5,392 nucleotides of DNA. It comes from Accumulibacter sp. (GTDB lineage: Bacteria > Pseudomonadota > Gammaproteobacteria > Burkholderiales > Rhodocyclaceae). The translations under genes and the position numbers were made by a program. This document shows, in pieces, positions 1-5,392 of the stretch. Numbering within the stretch: the stretch's first letter is position 1; every line of letters begins with the position of its first letter. The notes below the pieces were generated by a model. That model ran no database searches and was not told the origin of the DNA. It worked only from the letters and a program-made list of their open reading frames with translations. The DNA lies in contig DPSD01000033.1 in the NCBI GenBank assembly GCA_003538495.1, forward strand, positions 949 through 6,340, given 5' to 3'.

Positions 1-720
1 GACGACGACGCCGAGTTGCGCCAGCTGCTCGCCACCTACCTTGGCCGGCATGGCTTCGACACCCTGCTGCTGCCCGACAGCGGCCAACTCGACGCTTTCC
101 TCGCGCGCTACCAGCCGCAACTGCTGGTGCTCGACCTGATGCTCCCCGGTGAAGACGGCCTCGCCGCCTGCCGACGCCTGCGGGCCCGCGGCGAGACGCT
201 GCCGGTGATCATGCTCACCGCCCGCGACGAAGCCGCCGATCGGGTGCTTGGGCTCGACAGCGGTGCCGACGATTACCTCGGCAAGCCGTTCGATCCGCGC
301 GAACTGATCGCCCGCATCGAGGCCGTGCTGCGCCGCGCCGGCCGCTCGCCGACGACGCCGGATACCGGCGACGGGGTGCTGGCCTTTGGCGAGTGGCGGC
401 TCGACCGGCGCGCCCGCCAGTTGTCCACCAAGGGTCGCCGGGTGCCGCTGACCAGCGGCGAATTCGCCTTGCTGAACGCGCTGGTCGGCAACGCCGCGCG
501 GCCAATGAAGCGCGAGCGCCTGCTCGAGCTGACCCGCGGCGAAACGACCGAATCCTTCGACCGCGCGATCGATGTCCAGATCCACCGACTGCGCCGCGTG
601 ATCGAGGTCGATCCCGCGCATCCCCGCTACCTGCAGACGGTGTGGGGTGTCGGGTATGTCTTTGTTCCCGACGCCAACAGCGACGCCAGTCCGGATCACG
701 CGCACCGCACAGACCGATGA
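1..720 (+). CDS. ompR: OmpR-family response regulator, 5' end cut by window edge
   Basis: This is a DNA-binding response regulator, phosphorylated by its partner histidine kinase and acting on promoters in the cytoplasm. The reading frame is open from base 1 and starts inside the acidic DDD cluster of the receiver domain, so about ten residues are missing upstream; the TTG at base 16 is not the true start. Counting codons from base 1, the phospho-acceptor is D45 (VLDLMLPGEDG), the conserved Thr is T73 (IMLTARDE) and the conserved Lys is K95 (GKPFDPREL). These match OmpR D55, T83 and K105 with a constant offset of ten. The winged-helix domain follows a short linker (about 120-225), with PLTSGEFALL, the recognition helix around RAIDVQIHRLRR, and the wing QTVWGVGYVFVPD. 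The C-terminus carries about 11 residues more than E. coli OmpR. The family is certain; its regulon in this host cannot be read from the sequence. Confidence 0.95.
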   Translation, partial: DDDAELRQLLATYLGRHGFDTLLLPDSGQLDAFLARYQPQLLVLDLMLPGEDGLAACRRLRARGETLPVIMLTARDEAADRVLGLDSGADDYLGKPFDPRELIARIEAVLRRAGRSPTTPDTGDGVLAFGEWRLDRRARQLSTKGRRVPLTSGEFALLNALVGNAARPMKRERLLELTRGETTESFDRAIDVQIHRLRRVIEVDPAHPRYLQTVWGVGYVFVPDANSDASPDHAHRTDR

Positions 721-2030
721 GACGCTTCCTGCCGCGGCTGATTCCTTCGTCGTTCGCGGGTCGAACGGTCTTGCTGGTCATCGCGGTGATCGTCGCCGCC
801 GAGGCCGCGACCTTCTCCCTGATCGGCCATTTTCGGCGCAACTCGCACGTCAGCCAGACGGTGCAGCTGATCGCCGGCCAGATGCACCTGCTGCAGATCG
901 TTCTGCCACGCCTCGACGACGAGAGCCGTCGGCGCCTCGCCGCCGATCATGGCGCGCACGACCTGCTGTTGCGTCCGGACGACAGCAGCGTGCCGGACGA
1001 TCAACCGCAATTCCACTTTGCCGATCGCCTTGCCGCCGACCTTGCCGACCGGCTTGGCGAGCCGGTGCACATCCGGCTCGGTCCCCGCGGCGGCCTGTGG
1101 ATCGGCTTCATGGCCGGCAACGAGCGCTGGTGGCTGATCCTGCCGTCGCCGCGCTTCGAACCGCAGGCCCTGCCCACCGACCTGTGGCTCGGTCTGGCGA
1201 TCACCCTGGCGGCGGTGCTGCTGATTGCCGGGGCCTTCGTCAAGGGCATCGTCGGCCCGTTGGCCCGGCTCGGCGAAGCGGTCGCGGCAACCGGTGACGG
1301 CGCTGCGCGCAAGGTGACGCCTGGCGGTCCGCGTGAAGTCAGACGCCTGGCCGAACGCCACAACACCATGCTGGAGCAGCTGGCCAGCATCGCCGCCGAG
1401 CGGCGAGAAATGCTCGCCGGTCTGACGCACGACCTGCGGGCACCGCTGGCCCGCTTGCGGCTGCGCCTGGCGCTGCTCGAAAACGATTCCGAACGCGCTG
1501 GCCTGGCGCGCGACGTTGACGACATGGAGCGGATCGTCGGTCAGTGCCTGGCCTTCCTGCGCAGCGAGGGAATCGCCGCGGCACCTGCGCCGGTGGCTAT
1601 CGCCGCCCTGCTGCGCGACGAAGTCGCTCGCCAGCGCGAACTCGGTCGGCCGGTCGAGTTGACCGTCAGCGAGGCCGCGGCAGCGTGCCAGGTCGCGATC
1701 GCCGCCGGCACTCTGCAGCGACTGCTCGACAACCTGATCGACAATGCACTGCAGCATGGAGCGCCGCCGGTCGAAGTCGTGCTGCGGACGGCCGGCGACG
1801 CGCTGGCCACGCTATGCGTCCGGGACCACGGACCCGGAATCGCCGGCAGCGATCGCGAGCGGGCGCTGGAGCCCTTTGCCCAGCTCGAACCCGCGCGCGC
1901 AACCGACGGCAGCTGCGGGCTGGGGCTGGCGATCGTGCGGCGAATCGCGGCCGCCTGCGGCGGCGAGGTCGTGCTCGGCGATGCCGCCGGCGGCGGCCTG
2001 AGCGTGACCGTGCGTCTGCCGACGCGCTGA
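717..2030 (+). CDS. envZ: EnvZ-type membrane sensor histidine kinase
   Basis: This 437-residue inner-membrane histidine kinase senses an envelope signal, autophosphorylates on His and passes phosphate to the OmpR-like regulator. TM1 is about 17-37, the periplasmic sensor region about 38-155, TM2 about 156-175 and HAMP about 178-230. The dimerisation/phospho-acceptor segment has H238 in LTHDLRAPLARLRL, close to EnvZ SHDLRTPLTRIRL. The ATPase domain has the N box LLDNLIDNALQHG (N339, N343), the G1 box DHGPGI from D370, the F box LEPFAQLE and the G2 box around 398-404. The G2 box reads SCGLGL where GxGLGL is usual, a mild deviation. The ATG at 717 overlaps the regulator's stop as ATGA with no clear Shine-Dalgarno, so translation is probably coupled. 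The frame stays open upstream to 393, but that part is a shadow of the regulator gene. The architecture and domain sizes match EnvZ; the stimulus is unknown. Confidence 0.93.
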   Translation: MRRFLPRLIPSSFAGRTVLLVIAVIVAAEAATFSLIGHFRRNSHVSQTVQLIAGQMHLLQIVLPRLDDESRRRLAADHGAHDLLLRPDDSSVPDDQPQFHFADRLAADLADRLGEPVHIRLGPRGGLWIGFMAGNERWWLILPSPRFEPQALPTDLWLGLAITLAAVLLIAGAFVKGIVGPLARLGEAVAATGDGAARKVTPGGPREVRRLAERHNTMLEQLASIAAERREMLAGLTHDLRAPLARLRLRLALLENDSERAGLARDVDDMERIVGQCLAFLRSEGIAAAPAPVAIAALLRDEVARQRELGRPVELTVSEAAAACQVAIAAGTLQRLLDNLIDNALQHGAPPVEVVLRTAGDALATLCVRDHGPGIAGSDRERALEPFAQLEPARATDGSCGLGLAIVRRIAAACGGEVVLGDAAGGGLSVTVRLPTR

Positions 2031-2033
2031 CCA

Positions 2034-2061
2034 GCGCCGCGCTGCGCCTTGCTTGCGGCGT
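2034..2061 (+). terminator. Possible weak hairpin after the kinase gene
   Basis: CGCCGC at 2035-2040 is exactly complementary to GCGGCG at 2055-2060, with a possible extra G-U pair outside and a 14-base loop. It lies four bases after the kinase stop codon. The sequence after it (TGAAACTTCT) has only a poor T-run, so this is at best a weak or Rho-assisted terminator. In DNA this GC-rich a six-pair stem can arise by chance. Confidence 0.25.
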
Positions 2062-2077
2062 GAAACTTCTCGATACT
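2049..2077 (+). promoter_or_regulatory. Weak sigma70-like promoter candidate for the TerB-DUF697 gene
   Basis: TTGCTT (2049-2054) and GATACT (2072-2077) are separated by 17 bases and match the -35 and -10 consensus at 3 and 4 of 6 positions. A start near 2084 would give a leader of about 30 bases ending in a good ribosome binding site. The element overlaps the possible terminator stem. The match is weak and read-through from the kinase operon is the alternative. Confidence 0.25.
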
Positions 2078-2101
2078 CGCCGTGCCCAAAGCCACTTCAC
2101 C

Positions 2102-2106
2102 GGAGA
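2102..2106 (+). promoter_or_regulatory. Ribosome binding site that fixes the TerB-DUF697 start
   Basis: GGAGA lies eight bases before the ATG at 2115. It supports that ATG over the in-frame GTG at 2082, which would add eleven residues and has no comparable motif ahead of it. Confidence 0.7.
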
Positions 2107-2114
2107 AACCACCC

Positions 2115-3125
2115 ATGAACGAGCACGAGCAGCAAGCAATCCTCGCCATCAGCCTGATGGCGGCCTTTGCCGACGGACACAAGGACGACTCCGAGCGCGC
2201 CGAGATCAAGCGCATCGCCGACGCGCTGACTGGCGAAGGATCGATCAATCTCGCTGCGCTGTACCAGGACGTGCTGCTCAAGCGCGTCTCGCTGACTGAC
2301 ACGGCGGCGACGCTGACGACACCCGAGGCGCGGCAGCTGGCCTTTGAAATGGCGGTCTGCGTGTGCGACGCCGACGCCGTGCAGTCCGCTGCCGAGCAGG
2401 CTTTTCTCGGCGAACTGCGCAACGCATTGGCGCTCGACGCGCAGCAGTCGGCAGCCTACAGCCGGCGAGCCGAAGCGATCGCCACTCTGCCGGTAGAAAC
2501 GGTCGGTACCGAAGACGAGTCGGAGGCGTGGGGAAGCGGCTCCGGCAGCGCCAAGGCAAACCCGGCGCCTGCGCCGGCAGCCAGCCCCGCCGGATATGCG
2601 TCTACGATCAGCGAGGCCGAGATGGACAAGATCATCCTCAATGCCGCGATCCTCAACGGTGCCCTCGAACTCCTCCCGGAATCGCTGTCGACGATGGCCA
2701 TCATCCCGCTGCAGATGAAGCTGGTCTATCGCATCGGCAAGTCCTGCGGTTTCGAACTCGACCGTGGGCATATCAAGGACTTCCTGGCCACCGTCGGCGT
2801 CGGGCTGACGTCGCAGTATCTCGAACAGGCCGGGCGCAAGCTGCTCGGCGGCCTGCTCGGCAAGGTCGGTGGCGGCCTCCTGCGCGGCCTTGGCAAGCAG
2901 GCCGTCAGCTCGGGGATGAGTTTCGCCACCACCTACGCTCTGGGCCACGTTGCCAGACGCTACTACGCCGGCGGGCGCAGCTTCTCGACGCAGATGCTGC
3001 GCGAGGCCTTCGACGGCATGGTCGGGGAAGCCAGGAGCCTGCACGACCGCTATCTGCCCGAAATGCAGGCCAGGGCCAGGTCGCTGGACAGCGCAAAGAT
3101 CGTCGACCTGGTCAGGCAGGGTTGA
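2115..3125 (+). CDS. TerB-like / DUF697 (YcjF-like) two-domain protein
   Basis: This 336-residue protein has no assigned function that I recognise. Residues 1 to about 120 resemble a TerB/TerB-like helical domain: MAAFADGHKDDSERAEI at 15-31 is the typical ADGxxxxxExxxI signature, with D20, G21, E27 and E30 as likely metal-site residues. A second, degenerate half follows (CDADAVQSAAEQAFLGEL), where the expected Gly is Ala. Residues about 128-164 form a linker rich in Gly, Ser, Ala and Pro, probably disordered. From about 166 onward it resembles DUF697/YcjF, a domain often attached to or encoded beside GTPases: LELLPESLSTMAIIPLQMKL is followed by VYRIGKSCGF. A Gly-rich hydrophobic stretch at about 242-285 probably associates with membrane. 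There is no GTPase domain here or next door. It lies 84 bases after the kinase and its stop touches the SelO frame. The coding call is firm, the TerB assignment good and DUF697 likely. Confidence 0.85.
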   Translation: MNEHEQQAILAISLMAAFADGHKDDSERAEIKRIADALTGEGSINLAALYQDVLLKRVSLTDTAATLTTPEARQLAFEMAVCVCDADAVQSAAEQAFLGELRNALALDAQQSAAYSRRAEAIATLPVETVGTEDESEAWGSGSGSAKANPAPAPAASPAGYASTISEAEMDKIILNAAILNGALELLPESLSTMAIIPLQMKLVYRIGKSCGFELDRGHIKDFLATVGVGLTSQYLEQAGRKLLGGLLGKVGGGLLRGLGKQAVSSGMSFATTYALGHVARRYYAGGRSFSTQMLREAFDGMVGEARSLHDRYLPEMQARARSLDSAKIVDLVRQG

Positions 3126-4751
3126 TTGGATGGCTGCTCGCTGCCCGACACCTGGCCACCTCCAGCCGGCCAGCAGCCGCTGCCGCGGATGCTGACCTTC
3201 GATAACCGCTTCGTGCGCGAGTTGCCGGGTGACACCGAGCACGGCAACGCACCGCGACAGGTCTTCGGCGCGTGCTGGTCGCCGGTGACCCCGACGCCGG
3301 TCGCTGCACCAACGCTGCTCGCCCATTCGCGCGAGGTGGCCGCGGCGCTCGATCTCGACGACGAGGCGATGGCAACGCCGCAACTGCTCGCCGCACTGGC
3401 CGGCAACGCGCTGTTGCCGGGGATGGTCGCCTACGCTACCTGCTATGGCGGCCATCAGTTCGGACAGTGGGCTGGGCAGCTCGGCGACGGCCGGGCGATC
3501 ATGCTCGGCGAAGCAATCAACCGCCACGGGCTGCGCTTCGAACTGCAGCTCAAGGGCGCCGGCCCGACCCCTTACGCGCGTCGGGCGGACGGGCGCGCGG
3601 TCCTGCGCTCGTCGCTGCGCGAGTTTCTGTGCAGCGAGGCGATGCATCACCTCGGCGTGCCGACGACGCGCGCGCTGAGTCTCGTCGGCACCGGCGAAAC
3701 AGTCGTTCGCGACATGTTCTACGACGGCCATCCAGTTGCCGAGCCGGGTGCGGTGGTCTGCCGGGTCGCCCCTTCGTTCACCCGCTTCGGACATTTCGAG
3801 CTGCTCGCCGCCCGCGGCGAACGCGAACTGCTGCACCGGTTGGTCGACTTCACCATCGCCCGCGACTTCCCCGAGTTGGCCGCTCGGGCGCTCGCACCGG
3901 AGCAGCGGCTGCGCGCCTGGTTCACCGAGGTCTGCGAGCGCACGGCCCGCCTGCTGGCGCACTGGCTGCGCGTCGGCTTCGTGCACGGGGTGATGAATAC
4001 CGACAACATGTCGATCGTCGGCCTGACCATCGACTACGGTCCCTACGGCTGGGTCGACAACTTCGATCCGGGCTGGACGCCGAATACCACCGACGCCTCC
4101 AGCCGACGCTACTGCTTTGCCCGGCAGCCGGCGATCGCCCGCTGGAATCTCGAACGACTGGCCAGCGCCCTGGCGCCCCTGCTGCCGACGCCGGGCGATC
4201 TGGCAGCCGGCATAGAACGCTACGACGTGGTCTACTCGGGCGAATTCTGTGCGGCATTCGCCGGCAAGCTCGGTTTTCTCGGCTGGACTCACGACGACGG
4301 CGAGTTGCTCGACGACCTCTTCGAACTGATGCGTCTGGCGGAGATCGACATGACCTCGTTCTTCCGCCAGATGGCGCAGATGGATATCGACCGGCCGGAC
4401 CCGGACGTTGTACACCACGCCTTCTACCGTGCCGAACTCCGCGATCGATTCTCGCCCGACCTCTCGCGCTGGCTGGCGCGCTACGGCGCTCGCTTGCGGC
4501 AGGACGGACAGCCTGCCGCACAGCGCGTCGCCGCGATGAACCAGGTCAACCCGCGCTTCGTGCTGCGCAACTATCTGGCGCAGGAAGCCATCGACCGCGC
4601 CGAACAGGGTGACACCGGGATGCTTCACGAGCTGCACGAGGTCCTCCGCCACCCCTACGACGAGCAACCCGGGCGCGACGCCTTCAGCGCCAAACGGCCC
4701 GACTGGGCGCGACACAAGGCGGGCTGCTCGATGCTCTCGTGCAGTTCCTGA
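3126..4751 (+). CDS. selO: Protein adenylyltransferase SelO (YdiU family)
   Basis: SelO has a pseudokinase fold that binds ATP in a flipped orientation and transfers AMP to Ser, Thr or Tyr of target proteins; in E. coli and yeast it is linked to glutathionylation and oxidative stress. Family signatures are continuous: [50 protein letters not shown] and [20 protein letters not shown]. By comparison with Pseudomonas SelO the likely nucleotide and metal residues are K143, R213, R220, D293, N294 and D303, all present. The tail CSMLSCSS places C534 and C539 at the site where animal SelO carries selenocysteine; the codon at C539 is TGC. The start is uncertain. TTG at 3126 directly follows the upstream TGA and gives 541 residues; ATG at 3189 gives 520 and sits just before [14 protein letters not shown], where homology begins. 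Neither has a strong Shine-Dalgarno. The gene is complete and probably translated by coupling to the gene before it. Confidence 0.96.
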   Translation: MDGCSLPDTWPPPAGQQPLPRMLTFDNRFVRELPGDTEHGNAPRQVFGACWSPVTPTPVAAPTLLAHSREVAAALDLDDEAMATPQLLAALAGNALLPGMVAYATCYGGHQFGQWAGQLGDGRAIMLGEAINRHGLRFELQLKGAGPTPYARRADGRAVLRSSLREFLCSEAMHHLGVPTTRALSLVGTGETVVRDMFYDGHPVAEPGAVVCRVAPSFTRFGHFELLAARGERELLHRLVDFTIARDFPELAARALAPEQRLRAWFTEVCERTARLLAHWLRVGFVHGVMNTDNMSIVGLTIDYGPYGWVDNFDPGWTPNTTDASSRRYCFARQPAIARWNLERLASALAPLLPTPGDLAAGIERYDVVYSGEFCAAFAGKLGFLGWTHDDGELLDDLFELMRLAEIDMTSFFRQMAQMDIDRPDPDVVHHAFYRAELRDRFSPDLSRWLARYGARLRQDGQPAAQRVAAMNQVNPRFVLRNYLAQEAIDRAEQGDTGMLHELHEVLRHPYDEQPGRDAFSAKRPDWARHKAGCSMLSCSS

Positions 4752-4779
4752 CAGCGCCGGCCGCGGCTCGCGCTAGAAT
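4748..4779 (+). promoter_or_regulatory. Sigma70-like promoter candidate for the TIGR02647 gene
   Basis: TAGAAT at 4774-4779 matches the -10 consensus at five of six positions. CTGACA at 4748-4753 matches the -35 consensus at five of six but the spacer is 20 bases, longer than the usual 17, so the -10 is the firmer half. The -35 overlaps the last codons of selO. A start near 4786 would leave a leader of about 39 bases. This suggests the small gene is transcribed independently of selO. Confidence 0.45.
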
Positions 4780-4813
4780 GGAGCCCCGGAGATCAACGCT
4801 GCCTTTACCGAAC

Positions 4814-4818
4814 GAGGA
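4814..4818 (+). promoter_or_regulatory. Ribosome binding site of the TIGR02647 gene
   Basis: GAGGA lies six bases before the ATG at 4825, a near-ideal Shine-Dalgarno position. It supports this frame over the alternative frame that is open from about 4739 to 5041. Confidence 0.75.
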
Positions 4819-4824
4819 CTTGCC

Positions 4825-5079
4825 ATGCCCTTCACGCCCGATCTGGTCAATGAGCTCAATACCCTGGTCCGCTTCGATCTGGCAAACACCCAGCAGGGCA
4901 TCAAGATCCACAAGATCGCCGACCCCCAGATCATCGCCGCCACCCTGCGGCTGCATCGCAAGGGACTGGTCACGCAGATGGATGGCGGCTATCTCACCGG
5001 CCTCGGCCGAGACGCCGCCGAACACGCGCAGGCCGCCCTGACGATTCTCACCTCGGTCCAGGTCGCGATCAAGGAGTAA
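4825..5079 (+). CDS. TIGR02647 family small protein
   Basis: This 84-residue cytoplasmic protein starts MPFTPDLVNELNTLVRF, which I recognise as TIGR02647, a proteobacterial family of unknown function whose members are sometimes labelled putative DNA-binding. The conserved core is visible: QQGIKIHKIADPQIIAATLRLHRKGLVTQ is followed by MDGGYLTGLGRDAAEHAQAAL. The pattern of a helix, RLHRKGL, then a turn through DGGYLT and a further helix resembles a small winged-helix domain; that reading is my inference, not established. There is no signal peptide, membrane segment or cysteine. It has its own ribosome binding site and a candidate promoter, lies 73 bases after selO, and its length fits the family. 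It looks like a housekeeping-region gene rather than cargo. Confidence 0.88.
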   Translation: MPFTPDLVNELNTLVRFDLANTQQGIKIHKIADPQIIAATLRLHRKGLVTQMDGGYLTGLGRDAAEHAQAALTILTSVQVAIKE

Positions 5080-5095
5080 GCGCCGCGCCGGGCGC
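5080..5095 (+). terminator. GC hairpin just after the TIGR02647 gene
   Basis: GCGCC at 5080-5084 pairs with GGCGC at 5091-5095 around a six-base loop, starting at the base after the TAA stop. No T-run follows (CAAGACGACC), so it is not a canonical intrinsic terminator. Its placement is suggestive, but GC-rich sequence makes such stems common. Confidence 0.22.
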
Positions 5096-5149
5096 CAAGA
5101 CGACCAGAGCTGCGCCAGAGAGCGCTTCGCCGGGCCGGTGCAGGCGGCG

Positions 5150-5181
5150 TTCACGAAATCGCACCACCAGGCATGTACAAT
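5150..5181 (+). promoter_or_regulatory. Promoter candidate upstream of the putative lipoprotein gene
   Basis: TACAAT at 5176-5181 matches the -10 consensus at five of six positions, with TG immediately before it. TTCACG at 5150-5155 matches the -35 at four of six but with a 20-base spacer. Transcription would start near 5188, leaving about 84 bases before the ATG at 5272. The -10 is one of few A/T-rich hexamers in this stretch, which makes it stand out. Confidence 0.35.
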
Positions 5182-5271
5182 CGACGCCTCAATGAGCATC
5201 GCGGCTCGCCCGTGTGCCGCCAGAGGGCGCCGGCAGAACAGGTCGGGATCAATCCCCGGGGGCGCGCAGGA

Positions 5272-5392
5272 ATGAAATCCACCCGCTGGTGGTGGCGATA
5301 CCGCATGGCGGGGATGGTCACGTCGCTGACGGCAGGGTGCGCAACCGACGGCGGACAGCCCAAGGGTGATCATCGCAGAGACAAGTTCCGCC
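5272..5392 (+). CDS. Putative lipoprotein, 5' part only (runs off window)
   Basis: A frame from ATG at 5272 stays open to the window end, giving 40 residues. It begins MKSTRWWWRYRMAGMVTSL and continues TAGCATDGGQPKGD. This fits a bacterial lipoprotein signal: a basic N-region with K2, R5, R9 and R11, a short hydrophobic stretch from about 12 to 21, and a loose lipobox TAGC with the lipidated Cys at residue 22, followed by a polar segment. If real, it would be exported by Sec and anchored in the inner or outer membrane. The hydrophobic core is short and position -3 is Thr rather than Leu, so the signal is not ideal. AGGA touches the ATG and is too close to act as a normal Shine-Dalgarno. The frame is also open upstream to a GTG at 5212. 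I do not recognise the family, and the remaining gene lies outside the window. Confidence 0.5.
   Translation, partial: MKSTRWWWRYRMAGMVTSLTAGCATDGGQPKGDHRRDKFR

Larger units (their letters stand above)
5080..5271. other. Intergenic stretch, probably non-coding
   Basis: This 192-base stretch holds the hairpin just after the TAA, the TACAAT element at 5176-5181 and an arginine-rich 27-residue open frame (5192-5275) without a Shine-Dalgarno. I see no RNA gene, direct repeat or mobile-element end in it. Antisense frames across it carry no recognisable motif. Confidence 0.5.

Noticed and set aside
393..716. Upstream extension of the kinase reading frame
   Set aside because: This part lies inside the response regulator in another frame and has no kinase-like or membrane sequence; the ATG at 717 begins a normal EnvZ N-terminus.
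696..1757. A 353-residue minus-strand open frame opposite the kinase
   Set aside because: It mirrors the kinase coding sequence, is rich in Gln, Arg and Gly as typical for an antisense shadow, and has no domain or plausible start context.
3130..3195. A 21-residue frame from ATG at 3130 between the TerB-DUF697 gene and the selO homology start
   Set aside because: There is no well-placed Shine-Dalgarno and the sequence is low-information; it matters only if selO starts at 3189, and then as a chance frame.
2097..4715. An 872-residue open frame on the minus strand across the TerB-DUF697 and selO genes
   Set aside because: It lies fully antisense to two genes with clear family signatures, shows no recognisable domain, and such long antisense frames are expected from the strong G/C third-position bias here.
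4740..4751. Possible selenocysteine in the SelO tail
   Set aside because: The residue at the Sec position is encoded by TGC, and the only TGA, at 4749-4751, follows the SS residues as the normal stop.
4739..5041. A 100-residue plus-strand frame overlapping the TIGR02647 gene
   Set aside because: Its product is Ser/Pro/Arg-rich frame-shifted sequence, while the competing frame from 4825 matches TIGR02647 and has the ribosome binding site.
5254..5261. CCCCGGGG palindrome before the lipoprotein candidate
   Set aside because: A single eight-base GC palindrome is unremarkable at this base composition and has no paired copy or known operator pattern.
4684..5373. A 229-residue minus-strand open frame spanning the TIGR02647 gene and the right intergenic region
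   Set aside because: It overlaps the well-supported TIGR02647 gene, ends inside selO, and shows no family motif or consistent ribosome binding site.

Overview
The window is GC-rich, densely coding DNA with nearly all genes on the + strand. It looks like an ordinary chromosomal segment of a betaproteobacterium. A Rhodocyclales / Candidatus Accumulibacter-like host is my best guess, from the strong G/C third-position bias, the proteobacterial OmpR-EnvZ pair, the SelO type and the TIGR02647-type small protein. This placement is inference; no rRNA or other marker gene is present. I see no tRNA, rRNA, CRISPR array, transposase, integrase or prophage gene.

Layout. (1) Bases 1-720 hold the 3' part of an OmpR-family response regulator, missing only about ten N-terminal residues. 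(2) Bases 717-2030 encode an EnvZ-type sensor kinase whose ATG overlaps the regulator's TGA (ATGA). Together they form a complete two-component operon apart from the regulator's first codons. (3) An 84-base gap holds a possible weak hairpin, a weak promoter candidate and a good ribosome binding site. (4) Bases 2115-3125 encode an uncharacterised protein with an N-terminal TerB-like domain, a low-complexity linker and a C-terminal DUF697/YcjF-like membrane-associating domain. (5) Directly abutting it, bases 3126-4751 encode SelO (YdiU), the pseudokinase-fold protein AMPylase, with the bacterial Cys version of the C-terminal redox tail. (6) After a short gap with a recognisable -10 element and a good ribosome binding site, bases 4825-5079 encode an 84-residue TIGR02647-family protein of unknown function. 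(7) Bases 5080-5392 hold a mostly non-coding stretch with a TACAAT -10-like element and then the start of a probable lipoprotein gene that runs off the right edge.

How the genes may work together. The ompR-envZ pair senses an envelope signal and controls transcription. The TerB-DUF697 protein and SelO are probably co-transcribed because their stop and start codons touch. TerB domains and SelO are each linked to stress responses in other systems (tellurite/phage/chemical stress and oxidative stress respectively), so a small stress-related transcription unit is plausible but not shown. I did not find a clearly new system. The most unusual item is the TerB-DUF697 fusion coupled to SelO.
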